The notes: a model not told the origin generated them from the sequence alone. Shown: positions 8,642 to 17,721, counted from the stretch's first letter. The stretch: 64,000 nucleotides of DNA from Desulfovibrio sp. UCD-KL4C (GCF_006210265.1 NZ_VCNC01000001.1:320843-384842); one strand, 5' to 3'. Translations and numbers: made by a program.

Positions 8642-9670
8642 TTATTTGGACTTAAGTCGTTTGATTATGCTCTCAGCAATGTTTGATGATCCGCGGCCAA
8701 TATTGAGTTTTTCGGCATTTATAATCATGTCTGCCCGTAACTTTTTATCAGAAATAAGTTTAAGCAAGATTTCTGTAAGTTTTTGTTCCGAAATAAGGTC
8801 GTATTTGCCTAGTGATATTGCTGCTCCTGTTGCGTGCAAGGCTGATGCCGAGCAGGCATGATCGTCGGTCATACAAAGCAACAGTTGCGGGGTTCTGCAG
8901 GCGGCCAGTTCATAAGCTGTCATGCCGAACGAGGCTATAGCTAAGTCACTTTGGCACATTAGTTGAGACATGGTTTTAACATTGCTCACAAGTTTAACTC
9001 TGTCTCCAAGGCCTACCGCTATCTCTTTTATTTTGTCCATATTTTTGAACATGGGACCAATGACTACCTTTGCATGCCATGGCTCACTGATGTACGTTAA
9101 GACTTGTAAAATTTTTAAAGTCAACTCGGCAGGGTCACTTCCTCCTGCTGTTACAAGTAGCTCAAGTATGGAAGAATTTTCCTTGTCTGTAGTTATTGGG
9201 GGAAGATTTGTTGTTTTAAAAAATTCTTTGCGAAGAGGAATGTAGTCCCAGCCGCAAAAAAGTTCTCCAGAGAAGTTATTCCAGTTTAGATCCTGCACCT
9301 GAGGGACAGGAGGGTAGAAAGCCAAGTCACTTTTCAAGCGGTTCGGTGTGGGGTCATCTATAGTACATATGAGTATTTTTTTAGCCGCAGCATTTGTGAA
9401 GAAGGAACTTGCCAGAGGAACTAGCAGGTCCAAAACAACTGCATCTTCGTCTGAAAATACATATGATTCGAAGGCTGAGACTTTTACTACTTCAAAGCCT
9501 GCTTCATAGATTTTATTACGGGCAGATTCACTTCCTCTAAATACAAACAGACAGTTACTACTGTGTTTATCCTTAAGCGCTGCGCCAAGAGCTAAACATC
9601 TTCCGATATGCCCAAACCCTTTTTCAGGGGTTCCTTCACAAAAGAGTGCAACTTTAGCTGGCTTACGCAT
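8642..9670 (-). CDS. pseG: UDP-sugar hydrolase, PseG-like
   Basis: The protein has 342 residues. It shows the PseG/MurG-like GT-B pattern: FCEGTPEKGFGHIGRCLALGAALK at the N-terminus (the GxGHxxRCxxLA motif with the catalytic His) and a C-terminal LVTAGGSDP...SDLAIASFGMTAYELAACRTPQLLL nucleotide-binding domain. PseG removes UDP from UDP-2,4-diacetamido-trideoxy-altrose before condensation by PseI. The ATG at 9670 (MRKPAKVALF) overlaps the end of pseF by 8 bases and is preferred over the start 57 bases upstream, because the GT-B fold begins there. The position beside pseF supports the function. Confidence 0.82.
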   Translation of the reverse strand: MRKPAKVALFCEGTPEKGFGHIGRCLALGAALKDKHSSNCLFVFRGSESARNKIYEAGFEVVKVSAFESYVFSDEDAVVLDLLVPLASSFFTNAAAKKILICTIDDPTPNRLKSDLAFYPPVPQVQDLNWNNFSGELFCGWDYIPLRKEFFKTTNLPPITTDKENSSILELLVTAGGSDPAELTLKILQVLTYISEPWHAKVVIGPMFKNMDKIKEIAVGLGDRVKLVSNVKTMSQLMCQSDLAIASFGMTAYELAACRTPQLLLCMTDDHACSASALHATGAAISLGKYDLISEQKLTEILLKLISDKKLRADMIINAEKLNIGRGSSNIAESIIKRLKSK

Positions 9671-10346
9671 CAAGAATGAAAGCCTTATATAATCGTTCGG
9701 CAATTTCCCAATCTTCCGTTGTATCAATATCCACTGCCATATGACGTGGTAAGAAGTATGGCAGATTTAAGTCGACTTTACGGTCTTCAGGAATGTCTGT
9801 CAGTTCATGCCAGTAAAACTGGGCCGCATCATGGAAAAAGGTCGGTAAATCCTGCGATCTACTTGGAGCGTATTCCGGGAAAGCATATTCCACTCCGCCC
9901 TGATCATTCATTTTAAAAGAGCGAAGGATTGGGTAGGCAAACTCTGTTACTCCAAGAACGCAGTTTGCTCTTTTTTTACGGAGCAGCTTGTACCCTCCGG
10001 TTATATTTTTAGCTGTTACAAAAGGGTTGGCAAAAAATTGGCAGAATCTTTCCGGTTCACCGAGGTTTTCTTTTATCCATCCCAGAGCATGCTCTATTAC
10101 CGGAGCAGTTGCGGCAAAATCGTCAGCAAGCTTTGCTGGGCGTAGAAATGGGGCTTCAGCTCCGTACTTTATAGCTACTTCGGCAAATTCTTCACTGTCA
10201 GTGCTCACGATGATGTGATCAAAAAATCCGCTCTTGCGGGCGGCTTCAATGGCATAAGCAATGAGAGGTTTTCCCAGAAAATGGCGTGTTGATTTTTTAG
10301 GAATACGTTTGCTTCCGCCGCGAGCCGGGATGATTGCTATCTGCAT
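9663..10346 (-). CDS. pseF: Pseudaminic acid (nonulosonate) cytidylyltransferase
   Basis: The protein has 227 residues. It opens MQIAIIPARGGSKRIPKKS, the CTP-binding signature of CMP-sialic-type synthetases, and continues with IIVSTDSEEFAEVA and RPAKLADDFAATAPVI. SRSQDLPTFFHDAAQFYW and the terminal AVDIDTTEDWEIAE are typical of PseF. It activates the nonulosonic acid as its CMP-sugar for transfer to flagellin or a glycan. It lies 24 bases downstream of the LicC-like gene and overlaps pseG. Confidence 0.88.
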   Translation of the reverse strand: MQIAIIPARGGSKRIPKKSTRHFLGKPLIAYAIEAARKSGFFDHIIVSTDSEEFAEVAIKYGAEAPFLRPAKLADDFAATAPVIEHALGWIKENLGEPERFCQFFANPFVTAKNITGGYKLLRKKRANCVLGVTEFAYPILRSFKMNDQGGVEYAFPEYAPSRSQDLPTFFHDAAQFYWHELTDIPEDRKVDLNLPYFLPRHMAVDIDTTEDWEIAERLYKAFILDA

Positions 10347-10370
10347 GCTAAATTGACCGACTCTTGAAGT

Positions 10371-11057
10371 TTATTTGTTGTCACGTGTCTTAAAGCTTGC
10401 TTGAGCTGAGATCCAGTCTTCTTCAAAATCTACTTCGATACATTTATGATCGGATATATCCACAGGCTTAATTTTGATTCCGTCATGGATAATTATTTCA
10501 ATTCCTTTTTCAAAATAGTCTTGATCTTCGCATTTGCGCAGAGCCTCAGCATATGCTTTAAGGTCTTTTTTGCGGATCATATTGATTCCGACAGCTTCGC
10601 CTTCCGCATTTCTGACTTCTTTGGAAATTTCATTGATATAACCATCTGCGTCGCGAGTGTATTTGACTTCTTCGTCACCGCAGGACTTGCAGTCAACGCA
10701 GACAAAGTTTTCATCTTTAATTCTCAAAATTTCGCGAATAATTGCTTTGTCAAAAACAACATCGCCGTTCATCCACAGGACGTCATCATCAAGGTCCTCA
10801 ATAGCACACAGGAGGCTTTTGGAAGTGTTGGTGATGTAATAGTTAGGATTGTACTTGTAGTAGACTTCCGGAAAATTTTCCATAATCAAGGTCATTTTGA
10901 AACCTACGACAATAATTATTTCCTTTACTCCCAGATCCTTAAGAATCCTAATCTGTCGACCGAGAATGGTTTCCCCGTATGGTAGGACTGAAAGAGATTT
11001 TGGAAAAGGTCTGCTGAGCCTACTGCCGATACCTGCTGCAAGGATGACTGCTTTCAT
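10371..11057 (-). CDS. NTP transferase, LicC/PntC-like (probable CTP:phosphocholine- or phosphonate-type cytidylyltransferase)
   Basis: The protein has 228 residues and starts MKAVILAAGIGSRLSRPFPKSL, the GxGxR nucleotide-binding loop followed by the P-K-x-L motif of sugar-nucleotidyl and LicC-type transferases. LWMNGDVVFD near residue 93 provides the metal-binding aspartate, and IEVDFEEDW is at the C-terminus. LicC-type enzymes make CDP-choline, and the related PntC makes CDP-aminoethylphosphonate. The adjacent CDP-alcohol-type phosphotransferase gene (20 bases upstream) and the aldehyde-producing decarboxylase set further along the operon make a CDP-linked small alcohol or phosphonate plausible. 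The exact substrate is not visible. Confidence 0.7.
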   Translation of the reverse strand: MKAVILAAGIGSRLSRPFPKSLSVLPYGETILGRQIRILKDLGVKEIIIVVGFKMTLIMENFPEVYYKYNPNYYITNTSKSLLCAIEDLDDDVLWMNGDVVFDKAIIREILRIKDENFVCVDCKSCGDEEVKYTRDADGYINEISKEVRNAEGEAVGINMIRKKDLKAYAEALRKCEDQDYFEKGIEIIIHDGIKIKPVDISDHKCIEVDFEEDWISAQASFKTRDNK

Positions 11058-11076
11058 GATATTTACTCCCTGTTTA

Positions 11077-12252
11077 TTAGAGAAAGTTAGAAACTACATG
11101 TTTACCAAGTCGCTTAGCCGCGAAACCGTCTGCGTTGCTAAAAGACAGATCTCTAAGTCTTTGTCTGACATCAGCAAAATCATCAATATTATTTATCATA
11201 ATATCTTCAAAAGCGGTATAAAGATCATTTTCATTACTCACTTTCTTACCGGGGGTCATTGAATCGTAATCGAAAAGGAGCTCTCGGTTTTTACTGATAT
11301 ATTTTTCATAATCATATGGATAGAAGACTATAGGTTTATCCACCAGCAGAAAGTCGAAATAAACGGATGAATAATCCGTAAGCAGAACATCGCAAAGCGG
11401 AAGCAGGGGATATACATCACTTTTTGAATCCACCATGCGGATGTTCTCCGGTAATGATACTTTGCTTAAAGTCAGATACGGATGAAATTTACAGACGAAC
11501 ATCAAATTGTTTTTCTTGCAGAATCCTGACATGCGCATCAAATCGATGGCCCCGTCTTCAAATGGTCCACCACCAACGTCACGGAAAGTAGGCATGAAAA
11601 AGACCGTTTTGCCGCCGAGCTTTCGGAATTTTACAATTTCACCGTAAAGATTGCGGTCTGTGTTGATCATGTCATATTTGGTGGGGCGACGCATAAGTAC
11701 ATCGTTGCGTGGGTATCCTGACTCAACAAATTCTTCAGCCCTGAAAGCTTTTGCAAAAGCCCTTTCAGTGAAAAATGGAGAAGTCGAAACTACGGAGTTA
11801 TATCCTGAATACGCAAATGTTAGATGCTTAGCTTTTTCAGGATTCATGTTTACAGTGGAATTAATTTCAGGAAATCCGATGGCCTTTAAAGGAATGCCGT
11901 GCCAAAGTTGTACTGTTTTTGCTTCTGAAAGTAATGCCCATAAAATGCCTTGATCTTTCCAGCTAAAATCGTCTGAAATGACAATGCCTGCTTTTGTCAT
12001 AAGATCAGCCGCATCAGGATGATTTATCCATGTCGCAGGTAATCCCTGTCGTTTGAGAATATCAGCTTCCTTTTTATCAAAAGCCATAAAAAGACATTCT
12101 AGTTCTGGTTGATTATTCACGCAATGAATATAGAAATACTTAACATTGTCCATAAAATGGCTTCCCGCACGGCCGAAGAATATCGCAAGATTCTTCTGTT
12201 TGGGGATTGCCGATGCCAGTTTTTGAAGTTTTTCCATTTCATTTTGCTGCAT
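11077..12252 (-). CDS. CDP-glycerol:glycerophosphotransferase family protein (TagB/TagF-like)
   Basis: The protein has 391 residues. The pattern is that of glycerol/ribitol phosphotransferases: TVQLWHGIPLKAIGFPE near residue 112 (the conserved xWHGxPxK motif with catalytic His), ESGYPRNDVLMRRP near 180, FMPTFRDVGGG, VCKFHPYL near 250, and LLTDYSSVYFDFLLVDKPIVFYPYD near 300. These enzymes transfer a phospho-alcohol from a CDP donor to a surface polymer or sugar. No membrane segment is obvious, consistent with peripheral attachment. It is the first gene of the surface-glycan operon, with an AT-rich leader of about 40 bases between it and a promoter region that was not resolved. Confidence 0.8.
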   Translation of the reverse strand: MQQNEMEKLQKLASAIPKQKNLAIFFGRAGSHFMDNVKYFYIHCVNNQPELECLFMAFDKKEADILKRQGLPATWINHPDAADLMTKAGIVISDDFSWKDQGILWALLSEAKTVQLWHGIPLKAIGFPEINSTVNMNPEKAKHLTFAYSGYNSVVSTSPFFTERAFAKAFRAEEFVESGYPRNDVLMRRPTKYDMINTDRNLYGEIVKFRKLGGKTVFFMPTFRDVGGGPFEDGAIDLMRMSGFCKKNNLMFVCKFHPYLTLSKVSLPENIRMVDSKSDVYPLLPLCDVLLTDYSSVYFDFLLVDKPIVFYPYDYEKYISKNRELLFDYDSMTPGKKVSNENDLYTAFEDIMINNIDDFADVRQRLRDLSFSNADGFAAKRLGKHVVSNFL

Positions 12253-12432
12253 GTAAAATCTCTATTAATATTTATTTGAAGTTTATTTTATGACACTTAC
12301 CTATACCATATTCAAAATAAATGCCAAAAAGCAATGAAAAATTAATAAGCTATGATATATTATGTCCAGAAAAGACTAAATAAAATTCAGCTGAAATTCA
12401 AAAATAATATAGAAATAAAGATGCGAGCAAAT

Positions 12433-12456
12433 AAAAAAGGGCCCGCAGGCCCTTTT
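12433..12456 (-). terminator. Rho-independent terminator of the sulfonate-type ABC operon
   Basis: Perfect 9-bp stem AAAAGGGCC/GGCCCTTTT with a CGCA loop. Read on the minus strand it continues into a T-run. It lies 38 bases beyond the stop of the solute-binding protein gene and separates the importer from the surface-glycan operon. Confidence 0.85.
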
Positions 12457-12494
12457 GAGTGTTAAATCTAGTAGGTGGAGATGTTTACGATCAA

Positions 12495-13451
12495 CTAAGG
12501 TTCAATATTTGAAATGAGATCCTTAATATTAATTTTATTTTTCATCATTCCATTATCAAGCAAGAACTTTTGAGTTGTTTCAAGGTCTTTGACGTCTTTA
12601 TCCGTAATTGCAGAAGAGTAATCGTACCAAGGGAACATTTTTTTAACATTTTCTACGGTGAGATTTGTTTCTTTAGCCACTATCTCAAATGTTTTTTCAG
12701 GATTATTTTTCATAAATTCAGCGGATTTTTTAGTTACATCCAGATATCGTTTAACAAGATCACGGTGCTTCTTTAAAAAATTGTTGTTAACGGCAACAAC
12801 AATCAGTCCCTGAATCAATCCTTCACCGTTGGCAATAACGTGGCATCCGCCTTTTTCCATATCAGGTACGCTGGGCCCTGCAACAAGTGCTGCGGAAACA
12901 TTGCCGCTCATAAGAGCTGCTCTTGCTTGCGGAATGGACATGTTAACGAATTTAATATCAGAAGGAGTGAGCCCATCTTTAAGCAACGCGGCATAGAGCA
13001 TCTGGTGCAGCACTGTTCCTTTAGGACCTGCAATAATCTTATTTTTGAGGTCTTTTATTGACTTGATAGATTTGTTTGCTGTCATAATGTTAAACGCTTT
13101 GGGTGCGCGCGCAAATACGGCAATTACTTTGAGGTCGACACCGTTGGATTTTGCAATAATGGCTGACGATGCACCGAGAACGCTGGCAAATTGCACTGAG
13201 TCAGCAGCCATAGCCTGCGTCTGTTTTGGGCCGGAAGTAAGCTCGGGACGGGTTATGGTTATTCCGTCCTGTTTGAACTCATTTTCAAACATATTTTTTT
13301 TGTAGGCAATAATGGCTGGCACGTTGAGAGGGAATTTTACGTATGTGATACCGATTTCCTTAACATCTTCACTTTGCGCTGCAAAGCATGGTAGAACTGT
13401 TCCTGCAACTAAGAATGCTGCAATCAGCAAGCTTAAATAATAGCGAGTCAT
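12495..13451 (-). CDS. ABC transporter substrate-binding protein (sulfonate/taurine/nitrate type)
   Basis: The protein has 318 residues. A cleavable signal peptide is visible (RYYLSLLIAAFLVAGTVLPCFAA) and the mature part follows the SsuA/TauA/NMT1 pattern: GITYVKFPLNVPAIIAYKKNMFE, QMLYAALLKDGLTPSDIKFVNM, and a repeated alternation of ligand-cleft segments. It should bind a small anion in the periplasm and deliver it to the permease encoded upstream. The exact ligand (taurine, alkanesulfonate, another organosulfur or thiamine-like compound) cannot be assigned. Last gene of a three-gene operon. Confidence 0.82.
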   Translation of the reverse strand: MTRYYLSLLIAAFLVAGTVLPCFAAQSEDVKEIGITYVKFPLNVPAIIAYKKNMFENEFKQDGITITRPELTSGPKQTQAMAADSVQFASVLGASSAIIAKSNGVDLKVIAVFARAPKAFNIMTANKSIKSIKDLKNKIIAGPKGTVLHQMLYAALLKDGLTPSDIKFVNMSIPQARAALMSGNVSAALVAGPSVPDMEKGGCHVIANGEGLIQGLIVVAVNNNFLKKHRDLVKRYLDVTKKSAEFMKNNPEKTFEIVAKETNLTVENVKKMFPWYDYSSAITDKDVKDLETTQKFLLDNGMMKNKINIKDLISNIEP

Positions 13452-13468
13452 CTTAATTCTCCTAAAAA

Positions 13469-14221
13469 TTATTTTTTAAATTCATCATCCAGCAAAATTG
13501 CGGATAAAATATTTTCTCGAGTTCTGAAAAAAGTCTCGGATTGAGTTGCGCGTGGGTATCGGAGGTCAACAGGTAAATCGGCAGTAATTGCACCTTCCTC
13601 CATGACCAGCACGCGCTGTCCAAGGTAGGTTGCTTCGCCCACATCGTGGGTAACGAAGATTATTGTTTTTGACTGATCAAGAAATATTTCAGTCAGTTCT
13701 TTTTGCAGGTTGCGCCGTGTAAAAGCATCCAGTGCGCCAAATGGTTCGTCCATGAGAATGACGTCGGGGTTTGCGCAAAGAGTTCTGCCTAGAGCAACGC
13801 GTTGTGCCATTCCTCCAGAAATCTGACGAGGGTAGGCTTTTCTAAATTTTTGCAGATTCAGCATTTGCAGGCTTGATTCAAGTGTTTCGCTGGCTTCATC
13901 TTTTGAAAGTTTTTTATCCATTCCGAAAGTCATATTTTTTTCAACAGTCATCCATGGCATAAGTCTGGCTTCCTGAAAAACAACTCCTATTTTAGCTGCT
14001 GACGGAGAACCATCATCTTTGAGAAAGCTAAAACTTCCTTCCGTTGGTTTTTTTAGGCCGCATAAGATTTTCAGTAAGGTAGTTTTTCCGCATCCGCTTT
14101 TACCGACAATGGTAACGAAACTGCCGTGTTCTATTCTGGTTGATATTCCCTGCAGGGCTTGAAAATAGCCGCCGTTTAAGCAGTATGATTTGCACAAATT
14201 GTCTATTTTAATAATTGGCAT
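13469..14221 (-). CDS. ABC transporter ATP-binding protein (SsuB/TauB type)
   Basis: The protein has 250 residues and a full ABC signature set: Walker A GKSGCGKTT near residue 40, Q-loop GVVFQEARLMPW, signature ISGGMAQRVALGR, Walker B VILMDEPFGALDAFT and the H-loop VTHDVGEA. The MPW sequence after the Q-loop is characteristic of nitrate/sulfonate/taurine importers. It powers import through the permease whose gene overlaps it by 14 bases. Confidence 0.92.
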   Translation of the reverse strand: MPIIKIDNLCKSYCLNGGYFQALQGISTRIEHGSFVTIVGKSGCGKTTLLKILCGLKKPTEGSFSFLKDDGSPSAAKIGVVFQEARLMPWMTVEKNMTFGMDKKLSKDEASETLESSLQMLNLQKFRKAYPRQISGGMAQRVALGRTLCANPDVILMDEPFGALDAFTRRNLQKELTEIFLDQSKTIIFVTHDVGEATYLGQRVLVMEEGAITADLPVDLRYPRATQSETFFRTRENILSAILLDDEFKK

Positions 14222-14972
14222 TGGTAGTGAACTCTTTTTGCCAAGGCATTATGCGTTTGCTTATCCACAGAAAAGCCAGATCCATGGCATACCCGAGAAT
14301 ACCGATGGAAAGAATGCCGACAATTACAATATCTGTGCGGGAAAATTGCTCTGCATCTATGATCATGTACCCAAGACCGGACGCTGCCGCTAAAAGTTCT
14401 GCTCCGATAAGTGCTCGCCACGAGAACCCAAGTCCAAGTCTTAACCCTGTCATTATCGAAGGCAATGATGCCGGTAGAATAATCCGGCCGATTATTGCCA
14501 TATGGCTGAGCCCCATGACTTTGCCGACTTCAATAAGCTTGCTATCGCAGTGGGAAACTCCGTTCACAGTATTTAAGAAAATTGGGAAAAAAGTAGCCAG
14601 AATTATTACAGAAAGTTTTGACGCCTCGCCGATACCGCACCACAGAATAAGGAGCGGAGTCAGTGCCAGTGGAGGGATATGTCGCAGAAAATCAAGCGGA
14701 GCTATCAGTAGTTCCTGAGCGCGCCGATTTAAGCCTACCAAAATGCCAAGAGGGAATGCGAAGGCAACAGTAATAAAAAATCCGATAAGGACTCTGTAAA
14801 GGCTTGTATAAATGTTTGGCAGCAGAACTCCGTTTTGTAGAAGTTCCAGCCCTGCCGCATAAACCTTAATCGGTGATGGAAGAAGAAACTCATTAAAACT
14901 TCCCAGTGCTGACCCTATGCACCAGAAGGAAAAAAAAATGAGTGGAATTATGAGTGATTTTATTATTTGCAT
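14208..14972 (-). CDS. ABC transporter permease (SsuC/TauC type)
   Basis: The protein has 254 residues with about six membrane segments. The EAA-loop motif near residue 160 (GVSHCDSKLIEVGKVMGLS...LPASLPSIMTGLRLGLGFSW) places it in the binding-protein-dependent permease family of sulfonate/taurine importers. The frame is open to a TTG at 15029, but neither start has a clear ribosome binding site. The ATG at 14972 gives the usual family N-terminus just before the first membrane helix and was chosen. Confidence 0.87.
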   Translation of the reverse strand: MQIIKSLIIPLIFFSFWCIGSALGSFNEFLLPSPIKVYAAGLELLQNGVLLPNIYTSLYRVLIGFFITVAFAFPLGILVGLNRRAQELLIAPLDFLRHIPPLALTPLLILWCGIGEASKLSVIILATFFPIFLNTVNGVSHCDSKLIEVGKVMGLSHMAIIGRIILPASLPSIMTGLRLGLGFSWRALIGAELLAAASGLGYMIIDAEQFSRTDIVIVGILSIGILGYAMDLAFLWISKRIMPWQKEFTTNANY

Positions 14973-15257
14973 TGATACAGACGAGAGGAGCCAATAGTTA
15001 TTTTGTTGAGAAATTATTTTAAGTCCCAAAACCGTATGGATTACTGCATATGGTGAGTTGATAAGTCAAGTTAAATAAAAGTGAATAAGTTTGTTTCTTG
15101 TATGCTTATAATATTACGTTATTTAAATAGGTGTTACTATGCTTGGGAAATTGTCACATAAAAGCAGTACCTTCGTAATGAATTTTTATCAGTTTATATT
15201 CATACAAGTTCGGATGTATGACTAAATTTGATTATAAATTTAAAAAGGAGAACTGAT

Positions 15258-16370
15258 ATGGAAAGACGTGAATTTTTGAAAATGGGCGTCGCGGCAGGGG
15301 CCATGGTTGCAGCTTCAGCACTTCCGGCATTAGCGGACCCGTCTTATACTAGTTTTACACTTAAAGAATGTTTTGCGATGACTCCGCAGCAGATGGCAGA
15401 GCAGTCCGGAGCAGTTATGCAGGGTTGGAAATATATTCATACGCAGGCTGCGGGTATCCGTAATCCTCAAATAAGAAACTCTGTTGTTGAAATTATAAAT
15501 AATCCAGCTCCCCAATTATTAGACGTTGTTTTATCCCGTAAGAAAGAAGTTTATAAAGAACTGGACAAAAACGGCTGGGTGAAGGGCGTTTCATACGAAG
15601 CATTTCTACCTGAGAACGGTTCTCCTGCTAAAGCCAACCAGCCATTTTTTACATCACCGGGTAGCGGATATTCGAGCCATCACTGTTACCCCGGCGGACT
15701 TGCCACCCATACCGCTTTGAATCTTAAAATGTCTCTGGCTCTTTATGAAAATTATTCTGATATTTATGAATTCAATCTTGATAGAGATGTTGTTGTAGCT
15801 GCTCAGATCCTTCACGATCTGCACAAACCATGGGTGTTTCAGTGGCAGAAAAATGGGGAATGCAGAACTGAACAATCACTTGCCGGAACAGGTGAGCATC
15901 ATGTCTTAGGAGTTGCGGAAAGCATCGTTCGCGGTCTGCCTGCTGAAGTTTGTGTTGCGCAGGCCTGTGCACATGGGCATCCCGGGTTCGCTAAAGATGA
16001 AGCTTCTGCTGTTAACTGGCTTAAAGCTGCTGCAATTATTGCGAACGTTGATCCTGTTAAGTACGGACTTCTTGAAAAGGGCGGAGAATCACTTCCCTTG
16101 CCACGCAGCATGGAAGCTTTTGTAACTCACTTAGGTGACCATGACTGGGTGCTTACGGTTCCTGCCGCACATTGGCTTATTCCTGCAACTGAAGAAATTG
16201 CTATGCAGGATTACGGCTTTAAAAAGTCTGATCTTGGTTCTGCAAAGTTTCATGCATTCAGGAACCTTGTTTTCAGTCAGGCTACCGTTATGAGTTTGTA
16301 TCATTTGATGCAGAAAGACGGGAAAGATGCGTTGCGTAAACAGATAAACAGTATTGTGGTCAAAGCATAA
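15258..16370 (+). CDS. Tat-exported HD-domain protein (putative periplasmic metal-dependent hydrolase)
   Basis: The protein has 370 residues. The N-terminus MERREFLKMGVAAGAMVAAS contains a twin-arginine motif (RREFLK, residues 3-8) followed by a hydrophobic stretch ending ALPALA, a typical Tat signal. The body carries HD-type metal ligands: His at 141/142 (SSHHCYPGGLATHT), the HD pair at 186-187 (AQILHDLHKPW), GEHHV at 213-217 and AHGHPG at 239-243. HD-superfamily proteins are usually cytoplasmic phosphohydrolases. Tat export of a folded metalloprotein would place this one in the periplasm. Start chosen for its AAAAGGAGAA ribosome binding site. The substrate is unknown, and the neighbouring divergent ABC importer may or may not be related. 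Confidence 0.72.
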   Translation: MERREFLKMGVAAGAMVAASALPALADPSYTSFTLKECFAMTPQQMAEQSGAVMQGWKYIHTQAAGIRNPQIRNSVVEIINNPAPQLLDVVLSRKKEVYKELDKNGWVKGVSYEAFLPENGSPAKANQPFFTSPGSGYSSHHCYPGGLATHTALNLKMSLALYENYSDIYEFNLDRDVVVAAQILHDLHKPWVFQWQKNGECRTEQSLAGTGEHHVLGVAESIVRGLPAEVCVAQACAHGHPGFAKDEASAVNWLKAAAIIANVDPVKYGLLEKGGESLPLPRSMEAFVTHLGDHDWVLTVPAAHWLIPATEEIAMQDYGFKKSDLGSAKFHAFRNLVFSQATVMSLYHLMQKDGKDALRKQINSIVVKA

Positions 16371-16385
16371 AACCTGATCTTGCAT

Positions 16386-16428
16386 AAAGAGCGCATCTCG
16401 GTTTAACGGGGTGCGCTTTATTTTTTTC
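16386..16428 (+). terminator. Rho-independent terminator after the HD-domain gene
   Basis: Stem AGCGCATC/GGTGCGCT (one G-U pair) followed by TTTATTTTTTT on the plus strand. The U-tract reaches into the last codons of the convergent DUF697 gene, so the two transcripts overlap slightly. Confidence 0.8.
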
Positions 16429-17524
16429 TAATCAATTTACTGAACATAGACTTCTTTTTATCCGATGAATTTTCAGTGTGGTCATTGCTTTTGTTATTAG
16501 AAAAACTAACAAAATTTGCAACATTTTGTGCCTGTTGTGCTGAAAACCTTGCGGCCTTTCCTGTTGCTTCAAAAGCTTTGTCTTTTGAGTCGACAACTTT
16601 TCTTGCCGCGCTCATGGCCTTGTCTCCCGCAGAACGGGTAATGGTTTTTAGATAGGCCGATGTGATCATTCTGGTAGAGCTCACTGCGATGGAAAGCAGT
16701 AGTTTAGCTGCTTCTTTGAGCACGGATCTGCGAAACTCAGGTGTTTTTTTGTCTGCACTGTAATTGAAATGGTTTCGAGTAATTATGCCTACTCTGAGAG
16801 CTAAAAATGCATTTGTAGAACCGTCTAAAATGGAAGCTGTTATTATAGAGGTCATACCGCTTGCTCCAGGAATCATGCCAAGGGCGGAGCCAGCCAGTAC
16901 GGGGGACATGATTGCTTCAATCTGTGACTGAATATCAAGATCTTCCACTGCACTTGCAAAAAAAGCCGTTGTCGCAACGTTTGAATAAACAGAAATCATA
17001 TCCCGTAAAGACGGGCGCTGATTGTAAATTTTTGACACATCCCAAACCAGCTTGGCTAGTGAGCCCATCACTATAAATGAATCCAGTTTACCGTTTTGTG
17101 ATATGGCGGTGCTTAAGAATATGCGCGAGGCAACGCATTTCATTCTTGCCGTTGATATTTCATCGAGCCCGTCAAGTGCAAGGTCGAGGTCCTCATCCCG
17201 TGAAAGGTTAAGTTTCATTTTCCGCACAAGTTTATTTTTGCGAAGTCGCTTGCGCAGCATGTTGATATATTTTTTCTGCTGGGCGGGAGTGGGATTGCCC
17301 GGCATGGCCAGCGGTCCGGGGCGAAAAATAAACATCATCAGCGGGCTGATACACATAATCAAAAACAGTCCGCTAAGTCCGAACAGCACATAATTCTGCG
17401 ACTGCGGAAAGTATGATCCACAAAGCTGTGCCAAGGCTGAAATCTGGTTCAGCATGAACAGAATAAACCCCGCAAGCAGCAGAAACAGTCCTGCGTAAAT
17501 AAATTTGGTCAGCATTTTTGACAT
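16418..17524 (-). CDS. DUF697-family membrane protein
   Basis: The protein has 368 residues. Two membrane helices lie near the N-terminus (YAGLFLLLAGFILFML, residues 10-26, and FGLSGLFLIMCISPLMMFIF, about 48-67), followed by a basic segment (KKYINMLRKRLRKNKLVRKMKL). A region around residues 135-265 has the glycine/alanine-rich amphipathic pattern of the DUF697/YcjF family (FIVMGSLAKLVWDVSKIYNQRP, LAGSALGMIPGASGMTSIITASILDGSTNAFLALRVG). The lysine/serine-rich tail is probably disordered. Function unknown; related proteins are often paired with a GTPase, but none is adjacent here. Confidence 0.7.
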   Translation of the reverse strand: MSKMLTKFIYAGLFLLLAGFILFMLNQISALAQLCGSYFPQSQNYVLFGLSGLFLIMCISPLMMFIFRPGPLAMPGNPTPAQQKKYINMLRKRLRKNKLVRKMKLNLSRDEDLDLALDGLDEISTARMKCVASRIFLSTAISQNGKLDSFIVMGSLAKLVWDVSKIYNQRPSLRDMISVYSNVATTAFFASAVEDLDIQSQIEAIMSPVLAGSALGMIPGASGMTSIITASILDGSTNAFLALRVGIITRNHFNYSADKKTPEFRRSVLKEAAKLLLSIAVSSTRMITSAYLKTITRSAGDKAMSAARKVVDSKDKAFEATGKAARFSAQQAQNVANFVSFSNNKSNDHTENSSDKKKSMFSKLIRKK

Positions 17525-17721
17525 AGTGTGCCTCGCCCGTATCGGGCATTTAAGTAGGTCTTATTTATCTCTATATAGTTGCAACCTCATACGTCAAATA
17601 TGAGCTGAAGAATAAATTTTTTTTTACTTAAAATTTAGCTTTTAACTGGAGCGCAAGTAGCATAATGTCCCCTTCTTTTTATAAGTGTAACGCTTTGCGT
17701 AAGTACTCAAAGGAGAACTCT

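Noticed and set aside
10446-10985. 179-codon plus-strand frame antisense to the LicC-like gene
   Set aside because: A shadow of the conserved minus-strand gene, with no recognisable motif.
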